64,000 nucleotides of DNA from Chryseotalea sp. WA131a. Its GTDB lineage: Bacteria; Bacteroidota; Bacteroidia; Cytophagales; Cyclobacteriaceae. The notes below the pieces were generated by a model, which did no database searches, was not told where the DNA came from, and saw only the letters and a program-made list of their open reading frames with translations. Numbering within the stretch: the stretch's first letter is position 1; each line of letters begins with the position of its first letter. Shown in pieces: positions 60,745 through 64,000 of this stretch. The DNA is taken from the NCBI GenBank assembly GCA_025370075.1, contig CP073016.1, forward strand, positions 3,844,001 to 3,908,000, in the 5' to 3' direction. Made by a program: the position numbers and the translations under genes.

Positions 60745-60763
60745 ATTTGGAATGATTCTAAAT
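60745..60763. promoter_or_regulatory. Fur-box-like 7-1-7 inverted repeat, upstream copy
   Basis: TTGGAAT-G-ATTCTAA at 60747-60761, extended to 60745-60763, is an inverted repeat with a 7-1-7 core like the Fur box. It lies about 45 bases upstream of the FecA-like receptor gene. Confidence 0.55.
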
Positions 60764-60781
60764 AGATCATTCTTTTGCACT

Positions 60782-60800
60782 GTTTATAATTATTCTAAAT
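60782..60800. promoter_or_regulatory. Fur-box-like 7-1-7 inverted repeat, downstream copy
   Basis: TTATAAT-T-ATTCTAA at 60784-60798 is a second copy of the same pattern, ending five bases before the GTG start of the receptor gene. A near-match -7 element, TTCTTTTG at 60770-60777, lies between the two sites. Confidence 0.55.
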
Positions 60801-60804
60801 AACA

Positions 60805-63057
60805 GTGGAAAAAATCTTCTTAACGATAACAATCGCTTTACTCCAAAATTTAATTTTTGCTCAATCTCAGGAATCAACTGCAGTCCAGGATTCCATTCCT
60901 GTTCAGGTTCTTCCAGAACTTACCGTTGTTGGTAAAGGAAGCAAATCAGATATTCATCAACTACCGCAAATTGTAGGAACCCAAATTTATGCGGGCAAAA
61001 AAAGCTCTATGGTGGTAATGGACAATGTGCAGGGCAACATTGTTTCCAATACCATGCGGCAAGTGCTCAGCAAGGTACCTGGCATTTTTGTTTGGGAGAG
61101 TGATGGCAGCGGTATTCAAATCAATATTGCAGCACGTGGCTTGAGCCCCAACCGATCGTGGGAATTTAATGTTCGCCAAAATGGATTTGACATAGCGGCC
61201 GATCCGTACGGGTATCCAGAAGCTTATTACAACCCGCAGCTACAATCGGTGCAACGGATAGAAATTGTGCGTGGTCATGGTTCATTGCAATATGGGCCAC
61301 AATTGGGCGGCATGGTCAACTACATTTTAAAAAACGGAAGTGAGTTTACCAAGCCCTTTCAAATTGAAACCAACCAAACGGTGGGCAGTAACGGTCTTTT
61401 TAACTCGTACAATGCCATTGGTGGAAAGACCAAGAAATTGAACTACTACGTTTTTTACGATCATCGTTCAGGCAATGGTTGGCGAAACAATAATCAATTT
61501 AGAAGTAATACGCTTTCAGGTTCGTTTACGTTTAAAATCAATCCCAAACTTTCTATTACAGCAGATTTGACAAAATGGGAAAGCCTTAGTCAACAGCCGG
61601 GCGGCCTAACCGATAAGCAATTTCTTCAAAACCCACGGCAAAGTTTACGTTCGCGCAACTGGTTTGAATTGCAATGGCTTACCTCGGGCATTACATTAGA
61701 TTACACCATCACTAATAATCAACGATTAAATGTAAAAACATTTGGCATTGTAGCCGATCGAAACAGTATAGGATTTGCGCCTGGCGGTGGAATTGTAATC
61801 GCGGACACGCTCAATACAACTACAGGAGCCTTTAACAACCGAACAATTGACATTGACCAATATCGCAACTACGGCTTGGAAGCAAGGTACTTGTTGCATT
61901 ACAAACTGGGCGCACAACACAATAGCTTAAGTGCAGGGCTTCGTTTTTATAATGGCAATACCTATCGATTTAGGGGTGGAGTAGGCACTGCTGGAAGCAA
62001 CTACACCCTTCAACAAGTAGCTGGCTCTGTGTGGAGTTCAGATATTGATTATGCCAGTGGCAATTTTGCACTCTTTGCTGAAAATTTATTTCAATTGACC
62101 GATCGATTGTTGATTGTACCCGGCATCCGATACGAATACATTACGGCAGAAGCTTTGGGATACAATGGTTTGACCAACAACAATCCGATTTATCTTCAAA
62201 ATCAAACGCGCGACCGCTCTTTTGTTTTGGCCGGGCTAGGGGCAGAATATTCACTCTCACGTGCCACCACACTCTATGCCAATGCTACCCAATCGTATCG
62301 GCCTGTTCAATTTAGCGATTTGACAGCCGCCCCCACCACCGATGTGATTGATGCTAATCTAACCGATGCCAGTGGCCTAAACATCGATATCGGTTATCGG
62401 GGCACGCTCCGAGAGGTGTTCAAATTTGATGTGAGTGCGTATTGGTTAGATTATCAAAATAGAATTGGCACCATTCGCCAACAGCGACAAGATGGCTCGT
62501 TCTATAATTTTAGAACCAACGTGGGCGGCAGCACCAGCATGGGGGCAGAAGTCTTTGCAGAAGCATCGATTGCAAAATTATTTTCGGTAAGACCTAGCTG
62601 GGGAGATGTCTCCTTGTTTGCTTCTTACGCCTATAACCAGGCGCGTTACAACAGCTTTCGGGTGGTTACTGTTGTTAACAATGCTTTATCGGAGACCAAC
62701 TACCGTGATAAACGGGTAGAGTATGCCCCGGAAAATATTTTGCGATCAGGGATCACCTATTCTTATAAAGGATTTTCGACTACCCTGCAGCACAGCTATA
62801 CCGACCAAGTTTTTGCCGATGCAAATAACACCATACTGCCATCAACCAACGGCCAAAATGGTTCAATACCATCCTACAATGTTTTCGATGCTACGGTAAG
62901 CTATGAAAGCAGGGTAGGATTTTTGTTGAAAGCAGGGGTCAACAACCTAACGAATGAAAATTATTTTACCCGCAGATCAGGCGGCTACCCGGGCCCTGGC
63001 GTTTTGCCTAGCGATGGCAGGACATTCTTCTTATCAGTAGGGTATAAAATGAAATAG
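60805..63057 (+). CDS. FecA-like TonB-dependent receptor
   Basis: A 750-residue outer-membrane receptor for an iron complex, probably a citrate-like or siderophore complex. After the signal peptide, the plug has DNVQGNIVSNTMRQVLSKVPGIFVWESDGSGIQINIAARGLSPNR and VQRIEIVRGHGSLQYGPQLGG, and the C-terminus ends FFLSVGYKMK. There is no CarboxypepD_reg domain and no N-terminal signalling domain, unlike the SusC-type receptors nearby. The start is GTG at 60805. Two Fur-box-like sites upstream support iron regulation. Confidence 0.92.
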   Translation: MEKIFLTITIALLQNLIFAQSQESTAVQDSIPVQVLPELTVVGKGSKSDIHQLPQIVGTQIYAGKKSSMVVMDNVQGNIVSNTMRQVLSKVPGIFVWESDGSGIQINIAARGLSPNRSWEFNVRQNGFDIAADPYGYPEAYYNPQLQSVQRIEIVRGHGSLQYGPQLGGMVNYILKNGSEFTKPFQIETNQTVGSNGLFNSYNAIGGKTKKLNYYVFYDHRSGNGWRNNNQFRSNTLSGSFTFKINPKLSITADLTKWESLSQQPGGLTDKQFLQNPRQSLRSRNWFELQWLTSGITLDYTITNNQRLNVKTFGIVADRNSIGFAPGGGIVIADTLNTTTGAFNNRTIDIDQYRNYGLEARYLLHYKLGAQHNSLSAGLRFYNGNTYRFRGGVGTAGSNYTLQQVAGSVWSSDIDYASGNFALFAENLFQLTDRLLIVPGIRYEYITAEALGYNGLTNNNPIYLQNQTRDRSFVLAGLGAEYSLSRATTLYANATQSYRPVQFSDLTAAPTTDVIDANLTDASGLNIDIGYRGTLREVFKFDVSAYWLDYQNRIGTIRQQRQDGSFYNFRTNVGGSTSMGAEVFAEASIAKLFSVRPSWGDVSLFASYAYNQARYNSFRVVTVVNNALSETNYRDKRVEYAPENILRSGITYSYKGFSTTLQHSYTDQVFADANNTILPSTNGQNGSIPSYNVFDATVSYESRVGFLLKAGVNNLTNENYFTRRSGGYPGPGVLPSDGRTFFLSVGYKMK

Positions 63058-63219
63058 CAGTTACCTTATCCGTTTTGATGTTGGTTTCTTCTAGCCTTTG
63101 CTTTTATAAACTGGATAGATGTTTTCTTATCCATGATGGTAAGCTAGTTTTTGGTGAAAAACCCCTGAAATAGGGGAGATGGAGATGTTATCGTTTTTTA
63201 AAAAGAGGTTATTGGAAGA

Positions 63220-63756
63220 TTATTTATGCTTAATCAGGCAAAATACCGCATAGTTGATCATGTCCTGATAGTTTGCCCGCACGCCTTCGCTGGCCAATGT
63301 TTTGCCTTGATTGTCTTCAATCTGCTTTACGCGAAACAGTTTCATTAAAATAATGTCGGTAATGGAACTCACGCGCATGTCGCGCCAAGCTTCGCCATAG
63401 TCGTGGTTTTTGTTTTGCAGTAAATCAAATGTTTCGGCCGCAGCCTTATCATACAAGGGTTCTAGTTCCTCAAAACGCAAATCCATTTTATTGGATTCGG
63501 CCAGTTCCATTTGCATCATGGCGATTAAGCAATAGTTGATGATGCCTACAAATTCATCCTTAATCGGGTCGCCTACTTTTTGAATGCCTTTGTCTTGTAT
63601 GCTGCGGATGCGCTGAGCTTTGATAAAAATCTGGTCGGTGATACTTGGCAATCGCAATACTCTCCAAGCCGTGCCATAATCATGCGTCTTCTTGGCAAAC
63701 AGGGCTTTGCAACCGGCCATTACCTCTTTATATTCGTGCGAAGTTTTTTCGTTCAT
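63220..63756 (-). CDS. DUF1599 family protein
   Basis: A 178-residue cytoplasmic protein with two tandem copies of the DUF1599 domain: KKTHDYGTAWRVLRLPSITD (about residues 22-41) and NKNHDYGEAWRDMRVSSITD (about 115-134), each followed by a KxxR-containing helix. The family is usually next to folP in Bacteroidota, as here. Function unknown, though the MazG/NTP-pyrophosphatase-like HDYG motif hints at nucleotide binding. Upstream TACCTTCG (63763-63770) is a near match to the -7 element. Confidence 0.92.
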   Translation of the reverse strand: MNEKTSHEYKEVMAGCKALFAKKTHDYGTAWRVLRLPSITDQIFIKAQRIRSIQDKGIQKVGDPIKDEFVGIINYCLIAMMQMELAESNKMDLRFEELEPLYDKAAAETFDLLQNKNHDYGEAWRDMRVSSITDIILMKLFRVKQIEDNQGKTLASEGVRANYQDMINYAVFCLIKHK

Positions 63757-63778
63757 AAGTTGGGCGAAGGTAGATAGT

Positions 63779-63831
63779 AGAATTTAGAAGTCAGAATTTA
63801 GAAGTCAGAATTTAGAAGTCAGAATTTAGAA
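63779..63831. repeat. 14-bp tandem repeat (3.8 copies)
   Basis: The unit AGAATTTAGAAGTC is repeated from 63779, 63793 and 63807, with a partial copy from 63821. The rest of 63832-63949 is low-complexity intergenic DNA with units such as CCTAAGTCCTAACACC. Confidence 0.85.
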
Positions 63832-63949
63832 TATGGGAGATAGGATAGTGGAGCTGAGCAGAGGCCATCGAATACCGAACACCGCTTACTCTTACTACCA
63901 ACCACCTAATACCTAAGTCCTAACACCCAATTTCCCAAGTCCCAAATAG

Positions 63950-64000
63950 ATGAGCAACGAATTGTTCCCTACCAATAAAACCCTTAACTGTCGTGGCGAG
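63950..64000 (+). CDS. folP: Start of dihydropteroate synthase, cut by window edge
   Basis: The last 17 codons of the window, from ATG 63950, read MSNELFPTNKTLNCRGE. The KTLNCRGE motif is the usual beginning of bacteroidetal FolP, which condenses dihydropterin pyrophosphate with p-aminobenzoate. The divergent DUF1599 gene supports this. Only the beginning is visible. Confidence 0.55.
   Translation, partial: MSNELFPTNKTLNCRGE

Noticed and set aside
63162..63176. CCCCT/AGGGG stem-loop as terminator of the FecA-like gene
   Set aside because: The stem is only five base pairs, lies about 100 bases past the stop codon, and no T run follows directly.
63779..63831. Short regular repeats considered as a CRISPR array
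   Set aside because: The 14-bp units are directly adjacent without spacers, and there are no cas genes.

Overview
The window looks like chromosomal DNA of a Bacteroidota member, most likely of the order Cytophagales. The evidence is the type IX secretion genes porU and porV, SusC-type TonB receptors paired with DUF4249 and GLPGLI proteins, many lipoproteins with short lipoboxes, a DUF1599 gene next to the start of folP, and at least twelve perfect copies of the Bacteroidota -7 promoter element TAnnTTTG in front of genes.

Layout. 1-2870: glycine decarboxylase (gcvP, cut by the left edge) and ndk, minus strand. 2916-9575: an nrnA-like phosphoesterase, three consecutive FKBP-type lipoproteins, a RdgB-type nucleotide pyrophosphatase and a two-gene exported pair (beta-helix lipoprotein plus a protein with two CxxCH motifs). 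9577-14416: rlpA, a DJ-1-like lipoprotein, and a PAS histidine kinase overlapping an acetyltransferase-like and a VTT-type membrane gene. 14487-18868: guaB, then a partner-switching set (SpoIIE-type phosphatase, STAS antagonist, RsbW-type kinase). 18938-21552: a DUF2461 gene, a DUF4440 relic, an esterase and a TSUP transporter. 21600-25845: a pirin / nitroreductase / OsmC / CDGSH cluster behind a multi-half-site palindromic operator. 25869-27267: tRNA-Val(GAC), then a three-gene toxin-antitoxin-SecB-like chaperone (TAC-type) module whose start codon sits beside a perfect 18-bp palindrome. 27270-38193: a lipoprotein propeller, a TonB receptor/DUF4249 pair, a truncated GSDH gene, a two-component system and a GLPGLI/TonB pair. 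38237-45263: a GDPD, a lone nqrF, an arginase-fold protein lacking two metal ligands, a DUF6503-like lipoprotein and a YncE/phosphoesterase fusion. 45518-47995: amt with its signal-peptide region split by an IS630-family element. 48004-54840: yicC, a large propeller/beta-barrel protein, a FAD oxidoreductase, an MBL hydrolase and a phosphatidylserine synthase. 54853-60694: porU, porV and an M16 homologue without its zinc motif. 60745-63057: a FecA-like TonB receptor behind two Fur-box-like 7-1-7 repeats. 63220-64000: a DUF1599 gene and the first codons of folP.

The most noteworthy items are the TAC-type module with its operator, the deduced pre-insertion structure of amt, the uncharacterised beta-helix / CxxCH pair, several enzyme-fold proteins that lack key catalytic residues (arginase fold, M16, gluzincin-like N-terminus), and promoters that abut start codons, implying leaderless mRNAs. 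All assignments come from reading the sequence; no database search was run.
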